A stretch of 64,000 nt of DNA, taken from Streptomyces termitum (GTDB taxonomy: Bacteria; Actinomycetota; Actinomycetes; Streptomycetales; Streptomycetaceae). The stretch is taken from positions 228,013-292,012 of the forward strand of contig NZ_BMUL01000001.1 in the NCBI RefSeq assembly GCF_014650175.1, read 5' to 3'. A program made the position numbers and the translations under genes. The notes beneath the pieces were generated by a model. It searched no databases and was not told where the DNA came from. It saw only the letters and a program-made list of their open reading frames with translations. This document shows positions 47,055-54,643 of this stretch, piece after piece (the stretch's first letter is position 1; every line of letters starts with the position of its first letter).

Positions 47055-47294
47055 GTGACGGACGCTCAGCGGACGACAGAGGGCCCCGGCGCCCTGCGGC
47101 GCCGGGGCCTGTCCTCCCCTGTTCCGACCTGGAGCCCCGAGCTCTCAAGGTCGGTCCCCTCGGACCGTTTTCCCCGAGCGGTCCGCCTCCCGGTGAAGAT
47201 CTCCCCTCGGCGGAGCCCGGCAATCCCCGAGGGCCGTCACTCGAACGAGGGGTGTTACGCGGCGGCAACGCATTTTCGAATGCGAGTTCGATAG
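47055..47294 (+). CDS. Possible small basic protein (79 residues) in a structured gap
   Basis: A GTG at 47055 lies behind a purine-rich GGAGGGGGG ribosome-binding sequence and opens 79 codons to TAG at 47294. The product is rich in Arg, Pro and Ser and has no recognisable domain. The 453-base gap 46880-47332 otherwise holds several perfect hairpins, so the frame may instead be an accident in a structured leader. Low confidence. Confidence 0.3.
   Translation: MTDAQRTTEGPGALRRRGLSSPVPTWSPELSRSVPSDRFPRAVRLPVKISPRRSPAIPEGRHSNEGCYAAATHFRMRVR
47082..47109 (+). repeat. Perfect 12-bp hairpin in the gap before the alpha/beta hydrolase
   Basis: GGCCCCGGCGCC (47082-47093) and GGCGCCGGGGCC (47098-47109) pair perfectly around CTGC. 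Further stems follow: a 7-bp CCGACCT/AGGTCGG stem near 47123-47156 and a CGGACCG/CGGTCCG stem near 47160-47188. Together they suggest a structured RNA leader or terminators. Confidence 0.55.
47269..47284. promoter_or_regulatory. Palindrome next to the -10 box of the alpha/beta hydrolase gene
   Basis: CGCATT-TTCG-AATGCG is a perfect 6-bp palindrome with a TTCG centre. TAGTCT at 47292-47297 is a plausible -10 box, so the palindrome occupies the -35 to spacer region, as an operator would. Confidence 0.45.
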
Positions 47295-47332
47295 TCTGGC
47301 GGGGTTCGACGGGAAAGAGGGGGTGCCAGATC

Positions 47333-48412
47333 ATGGCGCGACGACTCGACGTCACCGGAGCCGACGGCATCCGGCTGGCGGCCTGGGACTTCACGACAGG
47401 GGACCGCACCGGCGGCACCCCTGAGGACCGCACACCTCCGGGCCCTGAAGCGCGCCCGGCCCCTGCCGCGCCTTCGGGCCCGGCCGCACGTCCGGCCCCG
47501 GTTTTCGCACCGACACCGGCCCCCGCGTCGGCACCGGCACCGGCCCCGGGTCCCGCCCCGGCCCGGACCCCGGTCATCGGCAGGCAGTCCACCGGCCCGG
47601 AGGGCAGAACCGCCCCGGAGGACTCGGCTCCCTCCGGGGACCGGCCCGCGCCGGTGCTGCTGCTGCACGGCCTGATGGGGCACGCCGCCCACTGGGCCCC
47701 CGCCGCGCGCCTCCTGACGGGCGGTCACCGGCTCGTCGGGCTCGACCAGCGGGGCCACGGGGCGAGCGCGAAGCCGCCCGCCGGACCGTTCACGCGCGAG
47801 GCGTACGTGGCGGACGCGGCGGCCGTCGTCGAGGGCCTCGGCCTCGGTCCCGTCACCCTCGTCGGCCACTCCATGGGCGCGCTCACCGCCTGGCAGCTCG
47901 CCGCCGAGCGCCCCGACCTGGTCCGGGCGCTCGTCATCAGCGACATGCGCGCCTCCGCGCTCGGCGCGGCCTCGCAGCGCGCCTGGCGGGAGTGGTTCCG
48001 CGACTGGCCGGCCCCGTTCCCGTCCCTGGCGGCCGTGCACCGCTGGTTCGGCGCGGACGACCCGTGGGTGGAGGAGCCGAACCCCGCGCGGGGCGCCTTC
48101 TTCGCCGAGGTCATGACCGAACGCCCCGACGGCTGGCACCCGGTCTTCGACCCCGAACAGATGCTGACCTCCCGCGAGACCTGGGTGCACGACGCCCACT
48201 GGGACTCCCTGGCCCAGGTCCGCTGCCCCACCCTCGTCGTCCGCGGCCTCGACGGCGAACTGGGCCGCGCGGAGGCCCAGGAGATGGTCCGCGTCCTCCC
48301 GCACGGCCGGTACGCGGAGATCCCCGACGCGGGCCACCTCCTCCACTACACCCACCCGGAAGCCTGGTCGGAGGCGGTCACTCCGTTCCTGGAGGGGGTC
48401 CTGACGGGGTGA
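47333..48412 (+). CDS. Alpha/beta hydrolase with Pro/Ala-rich insertion
   Basis: Protein of 359 residues. It starts with the first hydrolase strand (MARRLDVTGADGIRLAAWDF), then a Pro/Ala/Gly/Thr-rich segment of about 80 residues (about 22-105), then the core: LLLHGLMG (oxyanion region, about 110-117), the nucleophile elbow GHSMGA near 182-187 (Ser), the acid Asp after VVRGLDGE and the catalytic His in DAGHLLHYTHPEA near 338. It is a cytoplasmic esterase or haloperoxidase-like enzyme with unknown substrate. The insertion inside the fold, between strands, is unusual. Confidence 0.85.
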   Translation: MARRLDVTGADGIRLAAWDFTTGDRTGGTPEDRTPPGPEARPAPAAPSGPAARPAPVFAPTPAPASAPAPAPGPAPARTPVIGRQSTGPEGRTAPEDSAPSGDRPAPVLLLHGLMGHAAHWAPAARLLTGGHRLVGLDQRGHGASAKPPAGPFTREAYVADAAAVVEGLGLGPVTLVGHSMGALTAWQLAAERPDLVRALVISDMRASALGAASQRAWREWFRDWPAPFPSLAAVHRWFGADDPWVEEPNPARGAFFAEVMTERPDGWHPVFDPEQMLTSRETWVHDAHWDSLAQVRCPTLVVRGLDGELGRAEAQEMVRVLPHGRYAEIPDAGHLLHYTHPEAWSEAVTPFLEGVLTG

Positions 48413-48536
48413 CGGCCCGGCGGTACGGAGGCTGTCGAAGGCCCGTTCGCGCGGGGACGGGCTCCGCGTCGCCCCCGGGCTCGTCGCACGCCCGGATCCC
48501 TCCGGGCGGGCCGCCCCGCCCGCCGGAGCGCCGCGC

Positions 48537-49121
48537 TCAGGCCCCGAGCAGGGCCGTCAGCAGGCGGCGGACCCGGGGGCGGGGGTCGGGGGAGTCGGGC
48601 CAGGTGGTCATCAGCAGGTGGTGGCTCGTGCCGACGAGGGCGAGGGCCGCGGCGGCGGTGTCCAGGGCGGCCGGGACGCGGCCGAGCGCCCGCTCGGCCT
48701 CCAGATAGCCGGCGACGGACTCCTCGATCGCCGCGAAGCCCGGCGCGCCGCCCGCCAGGGCCTCGCGGACCCGGAGGGAGGCGGCGGGGCGGCCCATGAC
48801 GAGGCCGGAGACGGCGGGGCCGCCGGAGTCGAAGAGGGCCAGGACGACCGCGTCGAGGTTCCCGGCCACGGTGCCCCGCCCGGCCAGGCCGTCCAGGGCG
48901 CGCGCCTTTTCGGCGGTCCTGGCGAAGCGGTCGAGGCACAGCTCGGCCACGAACTCGTCGAAGCCCGCGAAGTGGGCGTGCAGCAGCCCCTTGGCGCAGC
49001 CCGCCTCGGTGGTCACGGACCGGCTGGTGAGCGCGCCCGCGCCGTCCCTCTCCACGACCCGCTCGGCCGCCGCGAACAGTCGTTCGCGCACGTCCGGCGT
49101 CGCCACTCCACGCGGTGACAT
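48537..49121 (-). CDS. TetR-family regulator
   Basis: Protein of 194 residues with an N-terminal HTH (about 10-60; DVRERLFAAAERVVERDGAGAL, then EAGCAKGLLHAHFAGFDEFVAEL) and a helical effector domain. It is divergent from a methyltransferase gene (196 bases between starts), and the intergenic region contains two identical palindromes that fit its operator. The ATG at 49121 is used; the upstream region carries a tandem 10-base repeat. Confidence 0.9.
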   Translation of the reverse strand: MSPRGVATPDVRERLFAAAERVVERDGAGALTSRSVTTEAGCAKGLLHAHFAGFDEFVAELCLDRFARTAEKARALDGLAGRGTVAGNLDAVVLALFDSGGPAVSGLVMGRPAASLRVREALAGGAPGFAAIEESVAGYLEAERALGRVPAALDTAAAALALVGTSHHLLMTTWPDSPDPRPRVRRLLTALLGA

Positions 49122-49165
49122 GAGCCTGCCGTCCTCTCCTCGCGCCCCGGCGGCCCGGTCCGGCC

Positions 49166-49195
49166 GCATCCGTTCGCATCCGTTCGCATCCGTTC
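49166..49195. repeat. Tandem 10-base repeat in the TetR 5' region
   Basis: GCATCCGTTC is repeated three times without interruption (49166-49175, 49176-49185, 49186-49195), followed by a partial copy (GCTTC). It lies between the TetR start and its promoter. It may be a slippage-prone tract or a binding array. Confidence 0.6.
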
Positions 49196-49234
49196 GCTTC
49201 AGCCCGCGTCCGGCCGAACGGATCGTAGACGGGA

Positions 49235-49292
49235 TTGCCCGAATGGGCGTGTGCCCATACTGTGGGGCACCAGGAATGGGCGTGTGCCCATT
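49235..49292. promoter_or_regulatory. Methyltransferase promoter with two identical palindromic operators
   Basis: TTGCCC (49235-49240) and TACTGT (49258-49263) with 17-base spacing form a promoter. The palindrome ATGGGC-GTGT-GCCCAT lies in the spacer (49243-49258) and again just downstream (49276-49291, extended to AATGGGC/GCCCATT). The centres are 33 bases apart, about three helical turns, consistent with two TetR dimers on one face. Confidence 0.75.
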
Positions 49293-49317
49293 CTTTCCGT
49301 CACCCGTGGAGGCAGTC

Positions 49318-50163
49318 GTGACGACCATCGCCAACACCGCGCAGGAGCAGGCGTGGAACGGCCCCGAGGGCGCCCACTGGGCCCGCCACCAGGACCGCTG
49401 GAACGCCGTCAACGACGGCTTCAACACCCCGCTCCTCGACGCCGCCGGAATCACCGGCGACCACCGGGTCCTCGACCTCGGCTGCGGCGCCGGACGCACC
49501 ACCCGGCTCGCCGCCCTCCGCGCCCCGCGCGGCCACGCCCTCGGCCTCGACCTCTCCGCGCCCATGCTCGCCGAGGCCCGCGCCCGGGCCGCCTGGGAAG
49601 GCGTCGCCAATGCCTCCTTCGTACGCGGCGACGCCCAGACGCACCCCTTCGAGACGGGTTCCTTCGACGCGGCCGTCAGCCGCTACGGCGCCATGTTCTT
49701 CGCCGACCCCGAAGCGGCCTTCGGCAACATCGGCCGCGCCCTGCGCCCCGGCGGGCGGCTCGCCCTCGTCTGCCCGTCCGACCCGGACCGCAACGACTGG
49801 GTGACCGCCATGGCCTCCCTGCGCGGCATCCTCCCGGTCGGCGACTTCGCCCGGCCCGGCCTGCCCGGCATGTTCTCCCTCGCCGACCCGGACCGCGTCC
49901 GGGCGGTCCTCGCGGCGGCCGGCTTCGCGCGGACGTCCGTCGAGGAGGTCCGGGCGTACGGCACCTGGGGCCGGGACGCCGCCGACGCGGCCGACTTCCT
50001 CCTGGCCACCGGTCCCGGCCGCCACCTGATGGACCGGGCCGACGAGCCCACCCGCGCCCGCGCCCGCACCGCCCTCACCACCCACCTCCGCCCCCACCGG
50101 ACCCCCACCGGCCCGGTCCGCCTCCTCAGCACGTCCTGGCTGGTGACGGCCACCCGCCCCTGA
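49318..50163 (+). CDS. Class I SAM-dependent methyltransferase
   Basis: Protein of 281 residues with the Methyltransf_11/25 pattern: motif I VLDLGCGAGRTT near 52-63, GLDLSAPMLAEARARA near 75-90, SRYGAMFFADPEAAF near 121-135 and ALRPGGRLALVCPS near 141-154. Methyl acceptor unknown. The GTG at 49318 follows GGAGG with 5-base spacing. It is controlled by the divergent TetR through two palindromes and may inactivate the compound TetR senses. Confidence 0.9.
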   Translation: MTTIANTAQEQAWNGPEGAHWARHQDRWNAVNDGFNTPLLDAAGITGDHRVLDLGCGAGRTTRLAALRAPRGHALGLDLSAPMLAEARARAAWEGVANASFVRGDAQTHPFETGSFDAAVSRYGAMFFADPEAAFGNIGRALRPGGRLALVCPSDPDRNDWVTAMASLRGILPVGDFARPGLPGMFSLADPDRVRAVLAAAGFARTSVEEVRAYGTWGRDAADAADFLLATGPGRHLMDRADEPTRARARTALTTHLRPHRTPTGPVRLLSTSWLVTATRP

Positions 50164-50190
50164 GACCGCCGCCGCGCGGCCTGACGCGCG

Positions 50191-50222
50191 AAGGCCGCCC
50201 GGAGGGTGCTCCGGGCGGCCTT
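50191..50222. terminator. Bidirectional terminator between the methyltransferase and PI-PLC genes
   Basis: A perfect 14-base stem (50191-50204 with 50209-50222, loop GGTG) sits between the convergent stop codons. Confidence 0.8.
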
Positions 50223-50236
50223 CAGGAGAGTTCGGT

Positions 50237-53200
50237 TCAGCCGGTCTTGTCGAGGAAGACCGAGCCGACCGGGCCGGTCTGAGTGGTGTTCACCCCGCCC
50301 GTGCCGGTGAAGTCCGCCGTCTCCCGGCCGTTCCAGTCGGGGATCGGCGAGCCGCCGAGCGCGAGGTGCCGGAAGCGGCTGGGCAGGTCCGGGTCGGAGC
50401 CGAACTGGAACACCGGCTGGGGAGCGGTGCCGCCGAAGACGTTCGAGTACGGCGCGTAGTACCAGTACGGGCCGCCCTCCTCCAGCTGCTTGGTGAGGAC
50501 GTTGTCGTGGAAGACGTTCTGCGGCCCGGAGGAGCCGGACCACTTCGCCGCCTTCGGACCGGCCGCCCACCAGATCGGGTACCAGGTGCCCGTCTCGGTG
50601 CCGCCGCCCTCACCGCCGCAGTTGGCACGGCAGTTGCCCGGCGCGTGCTGGGCGGAGACCTGGACCACGTTCTTCTCGAAGAGGTTCCGGCGCTCCCAGC
50701 CGCCGTGCAGGTTCAGGTCCGAGTCGAAGTCGTTGCCGTAGACGACATTGCCCGACGCGGACCACTGGAGGGTGAAGTGGCGCAGGTTCCGGGTGGTGTT
50801 GAACGCGTACAGCGAGTCCCAGACCCGGCTGCCCCGGAAGTAGCCGTTGCCGCCCTTGCCCTTGTTCCAGGCCCCGTTGAGGACGTTCTTCTCGAACTGG
50901 AGGTTCTTGGCGACCTCGGTCACGATCGGGTGCGAGCCGGTCATCCGGGAGCCGACGTTCCGGACCCAGGAGTCGGCCGCCCACTTGAAGACCAGGCCGT
51001 GCAGGGCCTCGGCGGGCGCCCGGTTGCCGTAGTCGTTCTTCCCCGGCTGCTCGGCGTTGGCGGCGTCCACCTGCTGGGTGAAGGCGAAGTTCTCGAAGCC
51101 GACGCCGACCACCATCTTCAGGGGCGTGACCTTGCTGACGTACGGGGTGGAGCCGATCGGCGCGGACCCGTCGGAGGTGGAGTCGAGGGGGAGGTCGAAC
51201 TCCAGCGGCTTGTCGAGCGTGACGGTGCGGTCGGCCGCGTCCACCCGGCTGATGCGGAACACCTGCTGGCGCATGTGCAGGTCCTCGTAGTAGCCGGTGT
51301 CCGTCACCTCCTGCTGCTCGTAGAACTTCCGGCTGTTCGCCGCGCCCACCCACAGGTGGCCGCCGACGGCGAACCGGCTCATGTCGGCGTTCGACGCCAG
51401 GTGGACGACCGTGCCGCCCTCCCGCGCGGAGTAGGCGGAGTCGCCCGCCGCGCCGCGCAGCTTCACGCCGGAGGCCCAGTGCTGGTTGACCGAGCCCTCG
51501 TAGAGGTCCTTGCGGTTGGCGGGGGCGGCGGCCCACTCGTCGGCGTAGCGCGGGGCGACCTCGCGGGTCTGCACCCGGAAGAGGCCGCGACCCGGCCAGA
51601 TCCAGCCGCCCTTGGCGGTGTCGGCGCCCGCCTGGTACGTCATCGCGTCCTGGTCCCAGCGCCCCCCGTCCGCGGTGAGGGTGTCGTAGCGGGTGTTCGC
51701 GTCCGGCGCGAAGACGATGTTCGTGCCGTTGGCGCCGCGCCCCTGGCCCCGCAGGACGAGGAAGTCGGCGTCCATGCCGAGCTGCCGGGTGACGATCAGC
51801 TCACCGGCGGGAAGCTCGATCGACGAGAGCTTGTCGAAGGAGGCCGTGGGGCCGCACACGGTGCGGATGTGGTCGATGGCGCTCTGTAGACCGGCGGAGT
51901 CGTCCAGGCCGTCGCCGGGCTTCACCCCGTAGGCGTCGGCCAGGGTCTGCGGAGTGAGGCGGCACGCCGGGTCGTCGTTGAACTGCCGGCGCGCGGGCAG
52001 CTCGCCGTTGCTCCGGTAGCCGACCCCGCTCCAGTTCGGCAGGCCGGGCAGGGGGCCGCGGCGGTTCTGCGAGGTGATGTCCGGGGTGGTGGCGGGAGCG
52101 GGGGCTCCCGAGGAGCGGTACCGGTACTGGTTGATGGTCCGCACCGCCAGGAAGTTGGCCTCCACGCTGGGGTACTCGTAGTAGTCGACGGCCACGTAGT
52201 TCGGCGTCTTGCGGGCGGCGGGCCCGCAGTAGTCCAGCGCCCGCTCCACCAGGGGCGGACCGTTGTCGATCCCGGCCGTGATGGTGGTGGGGATGTTCCT
52301 GAACTGGTTCATGACGAACAGCGGGACGAACTTGGGCTGGGTCCGGGTGAGCGGGACGTCACCCCAGCGGCTGTAGCACTGGAAGTCGCCGCCCCCGCCG
52401 CCGATGCTCCAGAAGTTCTCGACCGTCCACTGCTTGCCGAAGGCCAGGCCGATCTCGGAGGGCACGTAGACGTCCTGGCCCTGCGCGTTCTTCCGCGTGA
52501 GGTGCGTGTCCCGGTCGCTGAAGACCAGCAGCCGCTTCCCCGAACGCCGCATGTCGGACAGTCGCGGCCAGCCGGTCGACCGCACGTCCTCCGCCTCCGG
52601 ATCGAAGATCACATCGGCGAGCCCCGCCTTCCTGAACTCCGTCTCCAGGAGCTCCGGGTCGGAGAGGTAGCTCTCCAGGAAGAGGGTGACGATCGCCTCG
52701 GGGTCCTTCTTCAGGTACTCCGAGACCTCGGCGAGCCCCCGGCTCATCCGGATGCCGCCGTTCAGCGTGCAGGAGGTGTGGCACAGCTGGAGGGTGCCGA
52801 ACTCCTCGTGGACGTCGAGCATCAGGGCGCGTACACCGTCGTCGAGCTGCTCCGTCAAGGAACGCGACTGGTTGGCGGCCGTGAGCGCGTAGGCGGAGCT
52901 GCTGAAGGCGTTGTGCGTGGTGAGGAAGGTCGCCTCGTCGAGGCGGGGGTCGGCCGGAGGGGTGTACTTCTCCAGCGTCAGGTTGTTCAGGTACCAGGCG
53001 CCGCGGACCATGGCGTGGTTCCGGTCGCCCAGCACGAGCTGCCGCTCGTTGTTCTCCTTCCCGCCCACCGGAGCGAGCATGTCCTCGTTCTCCGAGGGCG
53101 ACTGGTCCTCCTTCAGGAACCGGAGGGGCGCCATCAGGTACTGCGCGCTCCCGGCGTCCTTCAGCAGGTAGGTGTCGGCGGCGGTCTCGTCGAAGATCCA

Positions 53201-53584
53201 GGCGGTGCCCTCGGCGCCGCAGGACTTCAGCACGGCGACCCCGTGGGCGGCGTCGGCGGCGAGGCAGTAGGCGCCGTTCACATTGCTCTTGATGTGGTAC
53301 TGGTTCGGCGCGCCGGTCGCCTCGAACCACCACTGCTGGCGCTTCTCCGCCTTGTAGAAGCGCTGGAGGATCTTCCTGCCCTCCTCCATGTCACCGGCGT
53401 CGGCGTCGACGGCGAAGCCGTTGCCGGTGTTCTGTATCGCGACCGGGCCGAGGCGGTTCGGCGGCCCTTCCGCCGCGTCGGCGCTGCCCGTCGCACCGGG
53501 CAGCGTGAGCGCCGCCAGGGTGAGGGCCAGTGCGCCGACGGCCGCGCGGACCAGCCGCCCGGGGCGGCGATCTCGCTTGAACAT
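50237..53584 (-). CDS. Secreted lectin-like / PI-PLC-X / beta-helix multidomain protein
   Basis: Protein of 1115 residues. Order: signal peptide (about 1-37); a ricin-like lectin region (about 40-200; VAIQNTGNGFAVDADAG); a PI-PLC X-type domain (about 205-520) with His near 224 in TTHNAF, an LMLDVH segment near 255 and a second His near 268 in LCHTSC; and a 550-residue C-terminal part with many N/D/G-rich turns (GYFRGSRVWDSLYAFNTTRN, NVVYGNDFDSDLNLHGGW) typical of right-handed parallel beta-helix enzymes. The ATG at 53584 follows AAGGAG. The N-terminal half is paralogous to that of the protein at 8653-11631. It probably cleaves or binds surface glycans or lipids outside the cell. Confidence 0.82.
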   Translation of the reverse strand: MFKRDRRPGRLVRAAVGALALTLAALTLPGATGSADAAEGPPNRLGPVAIQNTGNGFAVDADAGDMEEGRKILQRFYKAEKRQQWWFEATGAPNQYHIKSNVNGAYCLAADAAHGVAVLKSCGAEGTAWIFDETAADTYLLKDAGSAQYLMAPLRFLKEDQSPSENEDMLAPVGGKENNERQLVLGDRNHAMVRGAWYLNNLTLEKYTPPADPRLDEATFLTTHNAFSSSAYALTAANQSRSLTEQLDDGVRALMLDVHEEFGTLQLCHTSCTLNGGIRMSRGLAEVSEYLKKDPEAIVTLFLESYLSDPELLETEFRKAGLADVIFDPEAEDVRSTGWPRLSDMRRSGKRLLVFSDRDTHLTRKNAQGQDVYVPSEIGLAFGKQWTVENFWSIGGGGGDFQCYSRWGDVPLTRTQPKFVPLFVMNQFRNIPTTITAGIDNGPPLVERALDYCGPAARKTPNYVAVDYYEYPSVEANFLAVRTINQYRYRSSGAPAPATTPDITSQNRRGPLPGLPNWSGVGYRSNGELPARRQFNDDPACRLTPQTLADAYGVKPGDGLDDSAGLQSAIDHIRTVCGPTASFDKLSSIELPAGELIVTRQLGMDADFLVLRGQGRGANGTNIVFAPDANTRYDTLTADGGRWDQDAMTYQAGADTAKGGWIWPGRGLFRVQTREVAPRYADEWAAAPANRKDLYEGSVNQHWASGVKLRGAAGDSAYSAREGGTVVHLASNADMSRFAVGGHLWVGAANSRKFYEQQEVTDTGYYEDLHMRQQVFRISRVDAADRTVTLDKPLEFDLPLDSTSDGSAPIGSTPYVSKVTPLKMVVGVGFENFAFTQQVDAANAEQPGKNDYGNRAPAEALHGLVFKWAADSWVRNVGSRMTGSHPIVTEVAKNLQFEKNVLNGAWNKGKGGNGYFRGSRVWDSLYAFNTTRNLRHFTLQWSASGNVVYGNDFDSDLNLHGGWERRNLFEKNVVQVSAQHAPGNCRANCGGEGGGTETGTWYPIWWAAGPKAAKWSGSSGPQNVFHDNVLTKQLEEGGPYWYYAPYSNVFGGTAPQPVFQFGSDPDLPSRFRHLALGGSPIPDWNGRETADFTGTGGVNTTQTGPVGSVFLDKTG

Positions 53585-53675
53585 GGGGTGGTGCTCCTTC
53601 GGGGACGGGGCCTCGCGGCCGACGGAACGGCCCCGCTCGTCGTACGGGCGAACGGGGCCGGGAAAGAGAAGGGTG

Positions 53676-54419
53676 CTAGCGCGGGGCGGGGGTGTCCGCC
53701 TGCCGGGCCGAGGCCGTCGCGTCGGCGACGGTGGCGCGGTAGAGGCCCAGCCGGGGGGCGAAGACACCGGCGGCCGGGCCGAGGCGGAAGACCCGGGTGT
53801 CGGCGTTGGGCATCTGGGAGGGGCTGAGCAGGACGTTCATCTCGTTCACGTCCTCCTCGGTGCCGCCGGTCCGCCGGGCCGGGTTGATGTCGAGGACGGC
53901 GTACGCCGTGGTGCCCGCGCGCAGCACGTGGCCGGGGCCGCCGACGCCGCCGGGGACCAGCGGGTGGATGTTGCGGTCCTGGCCGGAGTTGTCCTGGTCG
54001 CCGAGGTCGACGGCGGGCAGCGGGTCGAGGAGGCAGGCGTCGGCGGTGGTGTTGGTGACCTCGATGATCCGCAGGGTCCCGCTCGGACGGACCTCCAGCG
54101 ACAACTGGGTCATCGCGCACGGGTGGGCGTACGCGTACGCCTCCGTGTCGTTCACGCCGCCGCGCGGCCCGGCGGGCTTCCGCTTCCCGGACGTCCGCGA
54201 GGTCCCCGACGCGGCGGCCTCCGTCGCCCCGGCGCTCTCCGGGGCCTCCGCCTCCGGGGCCGTACCCCCGGGCGTCGCCGGGGTGTCGGCGGCGGGGCCG
54301 GTGGAGCGGTCCGCCGGACCGCCGGCGGTCGTCCCGCCACCGCCGCAGGCGGTGAGGCCCAGGGCCAGGGCGGCGGTGGTGACGGCGAGGAACGCGCGCC
54401 GGCGGGAACGCGTGCGCAT
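53676..54419 (-). CDS. DUF4232-containing lipoprotein
   Basis: Protein of 247 residues with a lipoprotein signal ending in the lipobox LGLTAC (Cys25). An Ala/Pro/Thr/Gly-rich linker (about 26-85) and a C-terminal DUF4232 beta-sandwich (about 95-245; RIIEVTNTTADACLLDPLPAVDL) follow. It is exported and anchored to the outer face of the membrane. It ends 91 bases before the PI-PLC/beta-helix gene on the same strand and may be co-transcribed; the gap contains a CGGGGCC/GGCCCCG stem. Confidence 0.85.
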   Translation of the reverse strand: MRTRSRRRAFLAVTTAALALGLTACGGGGTTAGGPADRSTGPAADTPATPGGTAPEAEAPESAGATEAAASGTSRTSGKRKPAGPRGGVNDTEAYAYAHPCAMTQLSLEVRPSGTLRIIEVTNTTADACLLDPLPAVDLGDQDNSGQDRNIHPLVPGGVGGPGHVLRAGTTAYAVLDINPARRTGGTEEDVNEMNVLLSPSQMPNADTRVFRLGPAAGVFAPRLGLYRATVADATASARQADTPAPR

Positions 54420-54532
54420 GGTGGAACCCCCGGGGGTGAGGTACGACGGATCGGCCCCGGCCGCCGGCCGGAGCGTCCGGCCAGTCCATCACCCTCCACG
54501 CGACCGTCACCAGGAAGTTCCACCGGCGGAAG

Positions 54533-54614
54533 TAGGCTGCGGTGTACTTCTGCCGGACGCCCGGCCGGGCGACCGGGCGGACGCCCGGCCCGACCACGGG
54601 CCGGACGCCCGGCC
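54533..54614 (+). promoter_or_regulatory. Promoter and 24-base spaced repeats before the XRE/NB-ARC gene
   Basis: TAGGCT at 54533-54538 is a -10 box. Downstream, GGACGCCCGGCC occurs three times at 54555-54566, 54579-54590 and 54603-54614, exactly 24 bases apart, in the presumed 5' leader. The repeats could be DNA-binding sites or RNA elements; they also translate in one frame as an 8-residue repeat. Confidence 0.5.
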
Positions 54615-54643
54615 GACCGCACTTCTTCACGGGGACGCACACG

